This document shows positions 26,843-36,080 of a DNA stretch of 64,000 nt, in pieces. A program made the position numbers and the translations under genes. The notes below the pieces were generated by a model, which was given only the letters and a program-made list of their open reading frames with translations, had not been told where the DNA came from and ran no database searches. The stretch is from Sphingobacterium athyrii (lineage in GTDB: Bacteria; Bacteroidota; Bacteroidia; Sphingobacteriales; Sphingobacteriaceae). The stretch is taken from positions 558,614 to 622,613 of the forward strand of contig NZ_QCXX01000004.1 in the NCBI RefSeq assembly GCF_003071065.1, given 5' to 3'. Numbering within the stretch: position 1 is the stretch's first letter; each line of letters opens with the position of its first letter.

Positions 26843-28150
26843 ATGAAGAGATTAATCTTAGTGATCGGATTTTTTTTCCAGTTGTGGAGTCCTGTTTTGT
26901 TTGCAGAACAGATAGTAAGGGAATTTAGCTTTGGGAAAGCTAAAGGCAGTACAGCAATATCGTTGGAGAAAGCGCAGCCTTATCTGGAGGCTCAGGGGTA
27001 TGGATTCGAGTTTTCGACAGAAAAGAATGTCGTTATCGATCACAAAAATAAAATGCTATTAAGCAAAAAACCATTTTACTTCTCTGTGAAAGTTCCGGAA
27101 GGGAATTATAAGATTACGATTAGATATCAAGGTTTACAGAACAAATCTTATATGAGTACAATACGGTCTGAATCCCGGAGGTTGCAAATTGAAAATCAAG
27201 TGGTGCTCCCTAATAAAGTGTTAGATAGGACCATTATCGTACACATTAAAAATCCGAAGATTGCTTCTGGTGGAATTGTAGCATTGAAGAAGCCACGTGA
27301 ACTCCAGAAATTGGACTGGGATGAAAAGCTGACTTTAGAGTTTCAACAAACAAATTGTATATCAAGCCTTCGTATAGAATCGATTAATGCTATTCCTACA
27401 GTATTCTTGGCAGGTAATTCTACTGTGGTGAATCAAGAGGATGAACCTTGGGCTTCGTGGGGACAAATGATTCCACGTTTTTTTGATGCGGAAATTGCGA
27501 TAGCCAATCATGCTGAATCGGGATTGGCCTTAAGTTCATTTCTTTCCTCAAAAAGATTGGACAAAATTCTTTCTATTGCTAAGCCCGGCGATTATTTATT
27601 TATCGAATTTGGGCACAATGACCAAAAGGAAAAAGGAGAGCATGCCGGTGCTTATAAAGGATACAGCGACCGATTACGCTACTTTGTTCGTGAATTTCGG
27701 GTGAAAGGTGGTATTCCCGTTATCTTGACTTCAACAGCAAGACGCTCATTTGATGAACAGGGACATTTGGTACACACTTTAGGAGACTTTCCAGATGCGG
27801 CACGAAAGGTCGCGGCCGAGCTCCAGGTACCTATGATAGACCTCAATAAGAAAACGAGTATGTTTTATGAAGCATTGGGTGTTGAGGGATCAAAAAGGGC
27901 ATTTGTCCATTATCCGGCCCATACTTTCCCAAATCAACAGCATGATTTAGCTGATAATACCCATTTTAACCCCTATGGGGCTTATGAAATTGCAAAAATG
28001 GTGTTAACAGGAATTAAAGAGAATCAGTTGCCGATTACGGAACATATCGTCGATTTTCAAGGCTTTGATCCGCAGCAACCAGATGATTTTAACACTTGGT
28101 ATTGGCCACCAAGTTTGATTAATAGCGTTGTAAAACCAGATGGCAATTAG
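26843..28150 (+). CDS. Rhamnogalacturonan acetylesterase-like GDSL/SGNH esterase (CE12-type)
   Basis: A 435-residue exported protein (signal ending SPVLFAEQ). Residues about 23-180 form a beta-rich N-terminal domain of unknown role. The SGNH hydrolase follows: FLAGNSTVV with nucleophile Ser193, NHAESG, EFGHNDQKEKG and the catalytic Asp/His in DNTHFNPYGA. The usual GDS block reads GNS, a change that keeps the serine. CE12 members remove acetyl groups from the galacturonic acid of rhamnogalacturonan I. It is a single-gene unit with its own promoter box and terminator. Two shorter CE12 enzymes lie at 54729 and 55508. Confidence 0.87.
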   Translation: MKRLILVIGFFFQLWSPVLFAEQIVREFSFGKAKGSTAISLEKAQPYLEAQGYGFEFSTEKNVVIDHKNKMLLSKKPFYFSVKVPEGNYKITIRYQGLQNKSYMSTIRSESRRLQIENQVVLPNKVLDRTIIVHIKNPKIASGGIVALKKPRELQKLDWDEKLTLEFQQTNCISSLRIESINAIPTVFLAGNSTVVNQEDEPWASWGQMIPRFFDAEIAIANHAESGLALSSFLSSKRLDKILSIAKPGDYLFIEFGHNDQKEKGEHAGAYKGYSDRLRYFVREFRVKGGIPVILTSTARRSFDEQGHLVHTLGDFPDAARKVAAELQVPMIDLNKKTSMFYEALGVEGSKRAFVHYPAHTFPNQQHDLADNTHFNPYGAYEIAKMVLTGIKENQLPITEHIVDFQGFDPQQPDDFNTWYWPPSLINSVVKPDGN

Positions 28151-28170
28151 TTTTGTATTGATATAATGAC

Positions 28171-28201
28171 AAGGTCGGACAATATTTGTTCGGCCTTTTT
28201 T
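28171..28201 (+). terminator. Rho-independent terminator after the GDSL esterase
   Basis: AAGGTCGGACAA pairs with TTGTTCGGCCTT (two G-U pairs) across a few bases and continues into a run of T, 20 bases after the stop codon. Confidence 0.9.
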
Positions 28202-28537
28202 ATGCGCTATTTGCTTCTTCTTGTATAGCATTCTTGCTAGAATCAATTTACATTTTTTATTTTTCCAACATGAGCGGGGATTTTTCCTAAAAACTCATCT
28301 CACATAGAAGATTGGGGGCATCCCGTCTTCAAAAAAATAGAGCACAAAATTATTGAACATGATACCACAGGATAGTCAACACCATAATATTTAATATCAT
28401 TGTACCATATATACCGCTTGTGAGAGGCAATCAACAACAACCGACCCCATGCCAAACTCAATAAAAAACCTAGTGGTAGATGATTAAAAAAATACAATCG
28501 TAATATGTCAGTGACGATTATTTCTTTTAATTGTGAG
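28202..28537. other. AT-rich intergenic stretch with no recognised gene
   Basis: The 446-base gap between the esterase terminator and the GH51 gene is AT-rich. The one longer reading frame on the - strand (28300-28497) has no start context or recognisable motif. Apart from the promoter-palindrome at its right end I see no structured element here. Confidence 0.5.
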
Positions 28538-28538
28538 G

Positions 28539-28572
28539 TTTGTATTTTATAAATGTAATTTATACATTTATA
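28539..28572 (+). promoter_or_regulatory. Promoter with overlapping 10-bp palindrome upstream of GH51
   Basis: TTTG (28539-28542) and TACATTTA (28563-28570) lie 20 bases apart, matching the Bacteroidota TTTG-N19-21-TAnnTTTG promoter except for the last base. A perfect inverted repeat TATAAATGTA-attta-TACATTTATA (28548-28572) covers the spacer and the -7 box. A dimeric repressor bound there would block transcription. The GH51 ATG follows 24 bases later. Confidence 0.5.
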
Positions 28573-28596
28573 GATATTTCTGATTAATTATAACCA

Positions 28597-31125
28597 ATGA
28601 GAACTGATAACTTCAAATTAAGAGCCTATAATTTGTTTCTTACAAAATCGCTCTGCTTCTTTTGTTTATTCTGGATTTCCAATGTCAATGCTAATGTGCA
28701 TAGGATGAAGGCGTCTGAACCGGATTCAGCCTATTTTTTTGCTTATGCAAAAGAAAAGAATGCTGGCAGAGACGGGCTATTATATGCCTGGAGTCTGGAT
28801 GGTAAAAAATGGAATTCAATTGGGACAGATTTGGCTTTTGTGAAATCTGATTATGGTCGTTGGGGATCAGAAAAACGAATGATTAATCCGGTATTATTAC
28901 CACGAAAAGGAGGAGGATGGACCTGTGTATGGCAATTAACCCCCGAAAATAATGGTCCGTATGCACATACTTATACAAATGATTTTTTCAATTGGGGTAG
29001 GCAAGACTATTATGTTGCATTAAACGATTTGGATAAATCAACGGCATCTCTTGTAAAAAACAGTTTGTTGGCTCGCGAACATATTTCACTTCTTGGAGAT
29101 CGTTTACATGGGACGAAGTTGAAAGTTTCATGGTCTGTTATTAAAGAATTGATTAAACATTATGATCTTGCTTTGCTTAAGCAAAAGCAATGGTCCGAAA
29201 GAAGTATTGATGATGCCGCCCGTTTCCCTAGCCTAAAGCCATTGGATATTAAATTGACGCCGAAAACAGAACAAACCAAGCCTATTAGTGACATGTTGGT
29301 GGGTGTATTTTTCGAGGATATTAATTACGCGGCAGACGGAGGTCTTTATGCAGAATTGATTCAAAATCGGGATTTTGAATATAAATTGAGCGATAAGCAA
29401 GGGCAGGACAAAAATTGGAACGAAAAAACAGCTTGGTCCATTGATGGGGCAGGACAATTCAGTATTGACAGTCTAAACCCCATTCATCCCAATAATAAAC
29501 ATTATGCTAGGCTGCGGGGGGCAGACGCATTAAGAAATATAGGGTACGATGGAATTGCCCTGGATAAAAACGAACGCTATGATCTTTCATTTTTTGCAAG
29601 AGGTACGTCCGGTAAAGGGCGCCAACTAAAAATTCGGATGAGCACGAAAGATGGAAAGATCCTGGATGAGAAATCTTTAACTGTTGACTGCAAAAACTGG
29701 AAGAAATATCAATTGACATTGACCCCTAATTCAACCTGTAAGGATGCTGTGTTGGAGCTTGTATTTACAGATCTACAACAATTGGATCTGGACCTGATTT
29801 CTTTATTTCCTCAGCATACATATAAAGGACGTAAAAATGGATTACGAAAGGATTTAGCGGAAGCAATTGCAGCGTTAAATCCTCGTTTTGTCCGTTTCCC
29901 GGGAGGCTGTTTGGCACATGGAGATGGAATCGAAAACATCTATCATTGGTCCAGTACAGTAGGGCCATTGGAAAGCCGCGTGCCGCAGCGGAATATGTGG
30001 GGATATCACCAGACTGTAGGGTTGGGCTATTACGAATATTTCCAATTTTGTGAAGATATCGGGGCGCATGCTGTTCCGGTAGTCGCAGCTGGTGTGCCTT
30101 GTCAAAATTCGGGATCACATGGACATCCGCTAGGTGGCCAGCAGTGCGGTATCCCAATGGAAGATATGGATGATTATATCCAGGAAGTATTAAATCTGAT
30201 TGAATGGGCCAATGGTGATAAAAATAGCACATGGGGAAAAGTACGTGCGGCAGCGGGGCACCCCGAACCATTTCATCTAAAATATATTGGTGTAGGTAAT
30301 GAAGACCTAATATCCAATGTATTTGAAGAGCGTTTTACCATGATTTACAATGCTATTCGCGAAAAATATCCGGATATACAAGTTATCGGGACAGCAGGTC
30401 CTTTTTTCGAGGGAACAGATTATGTTGAAGGTTGGAAAATTGCCAATAAATTAAACGTGCCCATTATGGACGAACATTATTATCAGACACCAGGATGGTT
30501 TATTCATAATCAAGACTTTTATGACAAATATGACCGGAGTAAATCGCAAGTGTATTTAGGAGAATATGCGGCGCATATTCATGGGCGGGCGAGTACCTTG
30601 GAAGTGGCACTGGCGGAGGCAGCCTATTTAACAGCGTTGGAAAGAAATGGCGATATCGTTAAGATGGCTTCTTATGCGCCGCTGCTAGCCAAAGAGGATT
30701 ATACCCAATGGCGCCCCGATCTTATTTATTTCTCCAATACTGATTTGAATTTAACACCGTCTTATTACGTACAGCAGTTATTTGGCCGTAATAATGGGAC
30801 TGAATATATTCCAATGGAAGCCAGCTACTCTAATGCTGTCGTTGATGTACAGAAGCGCGTGGCATTTTCTATGGTTAAAGATCCGAAAGATAAATCGCTC
30901 ATTGTAAAAATGGTCAATATTCTACCTGTTACGGTTAATATACAATTGGATCTGAACAAGCTTAATTTAAAAGCTGAAACAGCGGTGGTTTCACAGTTAA
31001 CTGGAAACTTGGATAGTAAAACTGCTAAACCTGAAGAGCGGACTGAAACAGTTGAAAAGCTTAAGCATCAACAATTGCCACCCTATTCGTTGACCATCAT
31101 ACGAATTGAGTCCGCAGCGAAATAG
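28597..31125 (+). CDS. GH51 alpha-L-arabinofuranosidase with N-terminal GH43-like fragment
   Basis: An 842-residue exported enzyme (hydrophobic signal about residues 13-33). Residues about 45-150 resemble the first blades of a GH43-type beta-propeller (DGLLYAWSLDGKKWNS, RMINPVLLP) and resemble the protein at 33594, but the catalytic Asp of RDP is Asn here and the remaining blades are missing. The GH51 part follows: GVFFEDINYAADGGLYAEL, acid/base Glu569 in VGNEDL, nucleophile Glu656 in LGEYAAH, and a C-terminal beta-domain. It should release alpha-L-arabinofuranose from arabinan or arabinogalactan side chains. The N-terminal piece may be a binding module. Confidence 0.9.
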   Translation: MRTDNFKLRAYNLFLTKSLCFFCLFWISNVNANVHRMKASEPDSAYFFAYAKEKNAGRDGLLYAWSLDGKKWNSIGTDLAFVKSDYGRWGSEKRMINPVLLPRKGGGWTCVWQLTPENNGPYAHTYTNDFFNWGRQDYYVALNDLDKSTASLVKNSLLAREHISLLGDRLHGTKLKVSWSVIKELIKHYDLALLKQKQWSERSIDDAARFPSLKPLDIKLTPKTEQTKPISDMLVGVFFEDINYAADGGLYAELIQNRDFEYKLSDKQGQDKNWNEKTAWSIDGAGQFSIDSLNPIHPNNKHYARLRGADALRNIGYDGIALDKNERYDLSFFARGTSGKGRQLKIRMSTKDGKILDEKSLTVDCKNWKKYQLTLTPNSTCKDAVLELVFTDLQQLDLDLISLFPQHTYKGRKNGLRKDLAEAIAALNPRFVRFPGGCLAHGDGIENIYHWSSTVGPLESRVPQRNMWGYHQTVGLGYYEYFQFCEDIGAHAVPVVAAGVPCQNSGSHGHPLGGQQCGIPMEDMDDYIQEVLNLIEWANGDKNSTWGKVRAAAGHPEPFHLKYIGVGNEDLISNVFEERFTMIYNAIREKYPDIQVIGTAGPFFEGTDYVEGWKIANKLNVPIMDEHYYQTPGWFIHNQDFYDKYDRSKSQVYLGEYAAHIHGRASTLEVALAEAAYLTALERNGDIVKMASYAPLLAKEDYTQWRPDLIYFSNTDLNLTPSYYVQQLFGRNNGTEYIPMEASYSNAVVDVQKRVAFSMVKDPKDKSLIVKMVNILPVTVNIQLDLNKLNLKAETAVVSQLTGNLDSKTAKPEERTETVEKLKHQQLPPYSLTIIRIESAAK

Positions 31126-31153
31126 CTTGTTAAAATATGATAAACCGTCTCAA

Positions 31154-33550
31154 ATGAAGAAATTTTTATTGATCTTGATTCATTTTTGCTTGGCAATAGC
31201 ACCCTTGTTTGCCAGCAAGCCCTTCCATCTGATCAAAAATAATCAGGCAGCTAATATCTATTACGGTGGCGGAAATCCTGTTATTGAAACTGCATTGGAA
31301 CTCCTGGGGGCAGATGCGCAACAAGTCAGCCAATCTGCATTTAAGCGAATAGCACATCCCGATCCCGGAGCGATTATCGTTGGTCAATTAAATGATCCAG
31401 TAATCGGCAAATTAATAAAAGATCATCACATTTCTCTTTCTGATATATCCGATAAATGGGAGGCTTTTTATTTGAAAGTCATTCAAATTGAAAAAGTGCC
31501 GACACTGTTAGTGATAGGCTCTGATGCTAGAGGTACGGCATACGGTGTTATGGAAATTTCTAGAAAATTGGGTGTTTCTCCATGGTCCTGGTGGGCGGAC
31601 GCAAGCCCCCTCAAAAAATCTAATGTTTCGCTATCGTCCAACTTTGAGGATAAACAATCTCCCTCGGTACAATTCAGAGGAATATTTCTGAATGACGAGG
31701 ATTGGGGGTTGACACCTTGGAGCAGCAAAACCTATGAACCCGAAGCAAAATTGGATGCAGGAATTGATCTGACGAAAACAAAAAAAATGTCCACGATCGG
31801 GCCTAAAACTTATGCCCGTATTTTTGAATTATTGTTACGCCTTCGGGCCAATTCAATCTGGCCGGCGATGCATGAGGTTACAGTCCCTTTTTATTTTGTT
31901 CAAGGAAATCGGGAAATGGCCGAAAAATATGGAATATATATCGGCTCATCGCATTGTGAACCACTCGCTCGAAATAGTGCAACGGAATGGGATATCGTGG
32001 GTAACGGGCCATACAACTATTTAACAAATAGACAGGAAATACTGGACTATTGGTCCAATCGATTGAAAACACTTGGTCAATCCCATAACATATTTACACT
32101 TGGTATGCGGGGGAAACACGATGGAGCAATGGAGGGTGTTAAAACAATTGCAGCTTATAAAAACGCATTCAATGAGGTTCTCCAGGATCAAACGGATCTG
32201 TTGAGAAAATATATCAATGCAGATCCGGCGCAGATTCCTCAAGTCGTTATACCCTATAAAGAGGTATTGGATGTTTACCGAGCTGGTATAGACGTTCCTG
32301 ACTATACCACGTTGATGTGGTGTGATGATAATTATGGTTACATTACGCATTTCCCAGATGAACAAGAGAAGAAAAGAAAAGGTGGGAATGGGCTCTATTA
32401 TCATATATCGTATTGGGGAAGACCGCATGACTACCTCTGGCTATCGACAATGAGCCCAGCACTGATCTATCAGCAGCTAAGTGAAGCATATCAGCACGAT
32501 GTACGGAAAATGTGGATTGTCAATGTTGGGGATATTAAGCCTGCTGAATATCAGATTGAGCTATTGATGGACATGGCCTGGAATATAGAACAGGTACAAA
32601 AAATGGGCATCAACCAGCACATGAATCATTTTCTGCAAAGGGAATTCGGAAATCGTTTGGCGAAGAAAATAGTACCGTTAATGCAGGAACACTATCGGTT
32701 GGCCCATATTCGAAAACCTGAGTTTATGGGAAATACGCGGACAGAGGAGAAAGATCCAGCCTATAAAATTGTTAAAGATCTGCCTTGGTCTGAACAGCAG
32801 ATTCAGAAGCGATTGGTACAGTATAAACATCTTCAGGACGCTGCCACTGCAATTGATGCCACTGTGCCGCTAGACCGAAAGGATACCTATTTTGAATTGG
32901 TCCTTTATCCGGTAGTTGCAGCGGCAAAGATGAACGAGAAGCATCTGTATGCACAATTGGCACGCCATGGCAAAGCTGAGTGGGAAAAAAGCCACGTGGC
33001 ATATGATAAAATCCTTTCTTTAAGTAAACGATACAATGCATTGAATAATGGTAAATGGAAAGGTATCATGGATTGTAAACCAAGAGACCTTGCTGTTTTC
33101 GATAAACTTATTGAAGAAAAAGCGGTCGCACCGATGGCTGATGATGATCAGCCTGCTAAGCGAATTTCGGGTAAAGATTTAACGGGTTCAATTGGGTATG
33201 AAGGCTTAGGTTATCAAGGACAGGCAGCGGCTATCCCATTGGGCGTAGAAGCCAAGTATCGACTTCCGAGATTAAAGAGCGATTCTGTGACCATTGTCGT
33301 CCACTTGCTGCCTACTCATCCTGTCTCTTCAGATGATTTGCGTTTTGAGCTGTCTTTGGGAAAAGAAAAATCTTCGCCCATTTCTTACAAAACAATCGGA
33401 CGAAGTGAAGAATGGAAAGAGAATGTCTTGCGGAATCAGGCTATTCGAAAGATTAAATTTAAAATAACTAATTTACAACAAGATATATTGCGCATAAAAG
33501 CACTCGATGAAGGAGTGATAGTCGACGAAATCGCGCTATATCTGGATTAA
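31154..33550 (+). CDS. GH115 alpha-glucuronidase
   Basis: A 798-residue exported protein. I chose ATG 31154, which gives signal peptide MKKFLLILIHFCLAIAPLFA; the longer frame from 31106 overlaps the GH51 gene and lacks support. Family segments are clear: IFLNDEDWGLTPWSSKTYEP, LRLRANSIWPAMHEVTVPF, GSSHCEPLARN and WCDDNYGYI. GH115 enzymes remove alpha-1,2-linked (4-O-methyl)glucuronic acid from xylan and related glucuronic acid from arabinogalactan. It lies 28 bases after GH51 and before a GH43-like gene, so it probably acts on glucuronoarabinogalactan or xylan-like decorations. Confidence 0.9.
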   Translation: MKKFLLILIHFCLAIAPLFASKPFHLIKNNQAANIYYGGGNPVIETALELLGADAQQVSQSAFKRIAHPDPGAIIVGQLNDPVIGKLIKDHHISLSDISDKWEAFYLKVIQIEKVPTLLVIGSDARGTAYGVMEISRKLGVSPWSWWADASPLKKSNVSLSSNFEDKQSPSVQFRGIFLNDEDWGLTPWSSKTYEPEAKLDAGIDLTKTKKMSTIGPKTYARIFELLLRLRANSIWPAMHEVTVPFYFVQGNREMAEKYGIYIGSSHCEPLARNSATEWDIVGNGPYNYLTNRQEILDYWSNRLKTLGQSHNIFTLGMRGKHDGAMEGVKTIAAYKNAFNEVLQDQTDLLRKYINADPAQIPQVVIPYKEVLDVYRAGIDVPDYTTLMWCDDNYGYITHFPDEQEKKRKGGNGLYYHISYWGRPHDYLWLSTMSPALIYQQLSEAYQHDVRKMWIVNVGDIKPAEYQIELLMDMAWNIEQVQKMGINQHMNHFLQREFGNRLAKKIVPLMQEHYRLAHIRKPEFMGNTRTEEKDPAYKIVKDLPWSEQQIQKRLVQYKHLQDAATAIDATVPLDRKDTYFELVLYPVVAAAKMNEKHLYAQLARHGKAEWEKSHVAYDKILSLSKRYNALNNGKWKGIMDCKPRDLAVFDKLIEEKAVAPMADDDQPAKRISGKDLTGSIGYEGLGYQGQAAAIPLGVEAKYRLPRLKSDSVTIVVHLLPTHPVSSDDLRFELSLGKEKSSPISYKTIGRSEEWKENVLRNQAIRKIKFKITNLQQDILRIKALDEGVIVDEIALYLD

Positions 33551-33593
33551 AGTTTTCTTCTTCTACTATATACTTGTTCATAATGATATTAAC

Positions 33594-34532
33594 ATGAAAA
33601 AACAATTTCTAGTTACACTCTTCGTTGTATTGACTTGCCTGGTTAAGGCACAATCTCCTGTCTATCTTTTTTCTTATTTCATAGGTAATGGCGCCGATGG
33701 GTTACATCTTGCTTACAGCTTGGATGGACTGAAATGGGAACCTTTGAATCAGGGTAAACCTTTCTTAGAACCAACAGTGGGAAAAGATAAACTGATGCGC
33801 GATCCCAGTATTTGCCAAGGGCCAGATGGGACGTTTCATCTGGTATGGACTACCGGTTGGTGGGATAAAATTATCGGATACGCCTCTTCTAAAGATCTTA
33901 TGCATTGGACTGAGCAAAAAGCAATACCAGTCATGGTAGATGAACCTGAGGCTAAAAACGCTTGGGCTCCGGAGCTTTTTTACGACAAAGCAACAAAAGA
34001 ATACTATATCATTTGGGCTACTACCATTCCCGGAAGACATAAAGAAGTACTGACCAGTGACAGTGAAAAAGGGTTAAACCACCGTATGTATAGCGTGACG
34101 ACAAAAGATTTTAAACGTTTTTCAAAAACCAAGCTATTTTTTGATCCCGAATTTAGTGTCATTGATGCCGCCATTATACAGCAGGCCAATAGGGAATATA
34201 TGATGGTTTTGAAAAATGAAAATTCTAACCCGCCTGAGAAAAATATTCGGATCACGACAACGAAGAGTTTAGCCAAAGGATTTCCGACTACTGTTTCTAA
34301 GCCTATTACAGGTGATTACTGGGCGGAAGGTCCTGCTCCGTTGCAAGTTGGGGAATATATTTATGTATATTTCGATAAATACCGCGACCACAAATATGGA
34401 GCTGTACGCAGTAAAGACGGTGTCAACTGGGAAGATGTTTCTGATTTGGTGAGTTTTCCGAAGGGAATTCGTCATGGGACAGCTTTTACGGTAAATCAAT
34501 CCGTTTTATCAAATCTATTAAAAGTAAACTGA
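33594..34532 (+). CDS. GH43-like beta-propeller glycoside hydrolase
   Basis: A 312-residue exported protein (signal ending TCLVKAQ) consisting of a single five-bladed propeller. Repeated blade motifs include GLHLAYSLDGLKWEP, GTFHLVWTTGWW, NAWAPELFYD and YWAEGPAPL. Asp70 (MRDPS), Asp191 (VIDAA) and Glu245 (AEGPAP) are candidates for the acidic triad. Subfamily and substrate cannot be fixed; arabinose, xylose or galactose are possible. The first two blades resemble the N-terminal fragment of the GH51 protein 5 kb upstream. It follows GH115 by 43 bases. Confidence 0.82.
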   Translation: MKKQFLVTLFVVLTCLVKAQSPVYLFSYFIGNGADGLHLAYSLDGLKWEPLNQGKPFLEPTVGKDKLMRDPSICQGPDGTFHLVWTTGWWDKIIGYASSKDLMHWTEQKAIPVMVDEPEAKNAWAPELFYDKATKEYYIIWATTIPGRHKEVLTSDSEKGLNHRMYSVTTKDFKRFSKTKLFFDPEFSVIDAAIIQQANREYMMVLKNENSNPPEKNIRITTTKSLAKGFPTTVSKPITGDYWAEGPAPLQVGEYIYVYFDKYRDHKYGAVRSKDGVNWEDVSDLVSFPKGIRHGTAFTVNQSVLSNLLKVN

Positions 34533-34655
34533 TAGTTTAGCATGAGATTCCTTGCCTTCGATTGTAGCTTCTTTTTTGTGATAAACAGTGAAGTGCAGGT
34601 TGCATATCGATGAATAGATGCTTAATTTCAGGTAATGAGTTCGGAATTTATATTT

Positions 34656-36080
34656 ATGAAGAAAATTCTCCTTTTCATACTTTTAGCGGCGCTGGCGCTG
34701 AGTACGCAGGCTAAAGTCAAACTGCCCCATGTTTTTGGTTCAAATATGGTACTTCAGCAAGATAAACCAGTGGTTATATGGGGACATGCGGATCCTCAGG
34801 AGAGCGTTGAGGTCAAATTGAAAGGTTTAACAAGAAAAACAGTGGCGGATCAAAAAGGTGCATGGAAAGTTACCTTTAAAGCACAAAAGGCAAGTTTCGA
34901 TGCATTTACGATTGAAGTCAAGGGGGATAATACATTGTTGTTGGAAAATGTTGTTGTTGGTGAAGTGTGGCTATGTTCGGGGCAGTCCAATATGGAGTAT
35001 ACGATGCAATTACGTAAGGGGTATAAGAAGCCTGCTGTTGGAGTTGATCAAGCGGAGGAAGAATTGCGGCAGCCTGAAAATCCAAAAATTCGCTTATTCC
35101 TTGTTGCCAAAACGAAAGGGTCGCAGGAGGATGTGGAAACTAATGGATGGGAAATTGCCAGTCCGAGCTCACTTGCACCGTTTTCCGCTCCGGGTTATTT
35201 CTTTGGAAAGACATTGCAACAACAGCTGAATGTTCCTGTCGGTTTAATTAGTTCATCCTGGGGCGGCAGTAGAATTGAGCCATGGACACCCTTGGATGCC
35301 TATCAAAACTCCAGTCTCTTTAAGCTGGAGACGCAAAATGGTGAAACAAAAATTGAAAATGCTGTTGCTGGAGAAATGTATGAAGCGATGATCCGTCCAT
35401 TGGCGCCTTTTGCCATGAAAGGCTTTATCTGGTATCAAGGTGAAAGCAATCTGATGTTTGAGGATGCACGTTATTATGCAAAGCAAAAATTGCTAATCGA
35501 CACTTGGCGTCGTGTCTGGCAGGATAAGAATATGCCATTTTACTATGTTCAGATCGCCCCTTATTATTATAGTAAAAGAAAGGATAAAACACAGCATAAT
35601 GTAGAGGCGTTGCCTTGGTTTTGGGAGATCCAGACGAAATGTATGGATATTAAACATTCGGGAATGGCTGTCGTCACTGATTTGGTCGATGACCTTTCTG
35701 ATATACACCCCTCCTATAAATGGGAAGTGGGGCGCCGTTTAGCGTTGTGGCCCCTGGCATTAGACTATGGTCAAAGAAATACTGTTTTTTCGGGACCGCA
35801 ATATAAAAGCAAAAAGATAGTCGAAAGTAGCATAATACTGAATTTTAAATATGCTGGTAGCGGATTGCAATGTAAAGGTGATCAATTGACCTGGTTTGAA
35901 ATTGCTGGCTCAGATGGAAAATTTGTACCTGCAGAAGCGAAGATCGATGGTGATCAGGTTGTTGTATGGGCAGCATCGGTAAAATCACCAAAACAGGTCC
36001 GCTTTGGCTGGAATGAAACCGCCCGGCCCAATTTTTTTAATAAAGAGGGATTACCGGCATTACCTTTCAGAACGGAGTAA
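34656..36080 (+). CDS. SGNH acetylesterase (sialate O-acetylesterase family), second copy
   Basis: A 474-residue exported esterase. ATG 34656 gives signal peptide MKKILLFILLAALALSTQA; ATG 34635 would add seven residues. It shares layout with the esterase at 16538: an Ig-like start (SNMVLQQDKPVVIWGHADP), then LCSGQSNMEYT with the catalytic Ser, FIWYQGESN, and DIHPSYK with the catalytic His. It carries an insert after the Ser block. The two copies are clearly different and probably deacetylate different sugar positions. It ends the GH51-GH115-GH43 run. Confidence 0.87.
   Translation: MKKILLFILLAALALSTQAKVKLPHVFGSNMVLQQDKPVVIWGHADPQESVEVKLKGLTRKTVADQKGAWKVTFKAQKASFDAFTIEVKGDNTLLLENVVVGEVWLCSGQSNMEYTMQLRKGYKKPAVGVDQAEEELRQPENPKIRLFLVAKTKGSQEDVETNGWEIASPSSLAPFSAPGYFFGKTLQQQLNVPVGLISSSWGGSRIEPWTPLDAYQNSSLFKLETQNGETKIENAVAGEMYEAMIRPLAPFAMKGFIWYQGESNLMFEDARYYAKQKLLIDTWRRVWQDKNMPFYYVQIAPYYYSKRKDKTQHNVEALPWFWEIQTKCMDIKHSGMAVVTDLVDDLSDIHPSYKWEVGRRLALWPLALDYGQRNTVFSGPQYKSKKIVESSIILNFKYAGSGLQCKGDQLTWFEIAGSDGKFVPAEAKIDGDQVVVWAASVKSPKQVRFGWNETARPNFFNKEGLPALPFRTE

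Noticed and set aside
28300..28497. 65-codon open frame on the - strand in the gap before GH51
   Set aside because: There is no start context, no motif and no neighbour on that strand; it is AT-rich intergenic sequence.
29765..30271. 168-codon open frame on the - strand inside the GH51 gene
   Set aside because: It is antisense to the catalytic domain of GH51 and shows no motif or ribosome site.
31106..31153. N-terminal extension of the GH115 protein overlapping GH51
   Set aside because: It starts with a weak non-ATG codon within the GH51 end, while ATG 31154 starts directly at a typical signal peptide.
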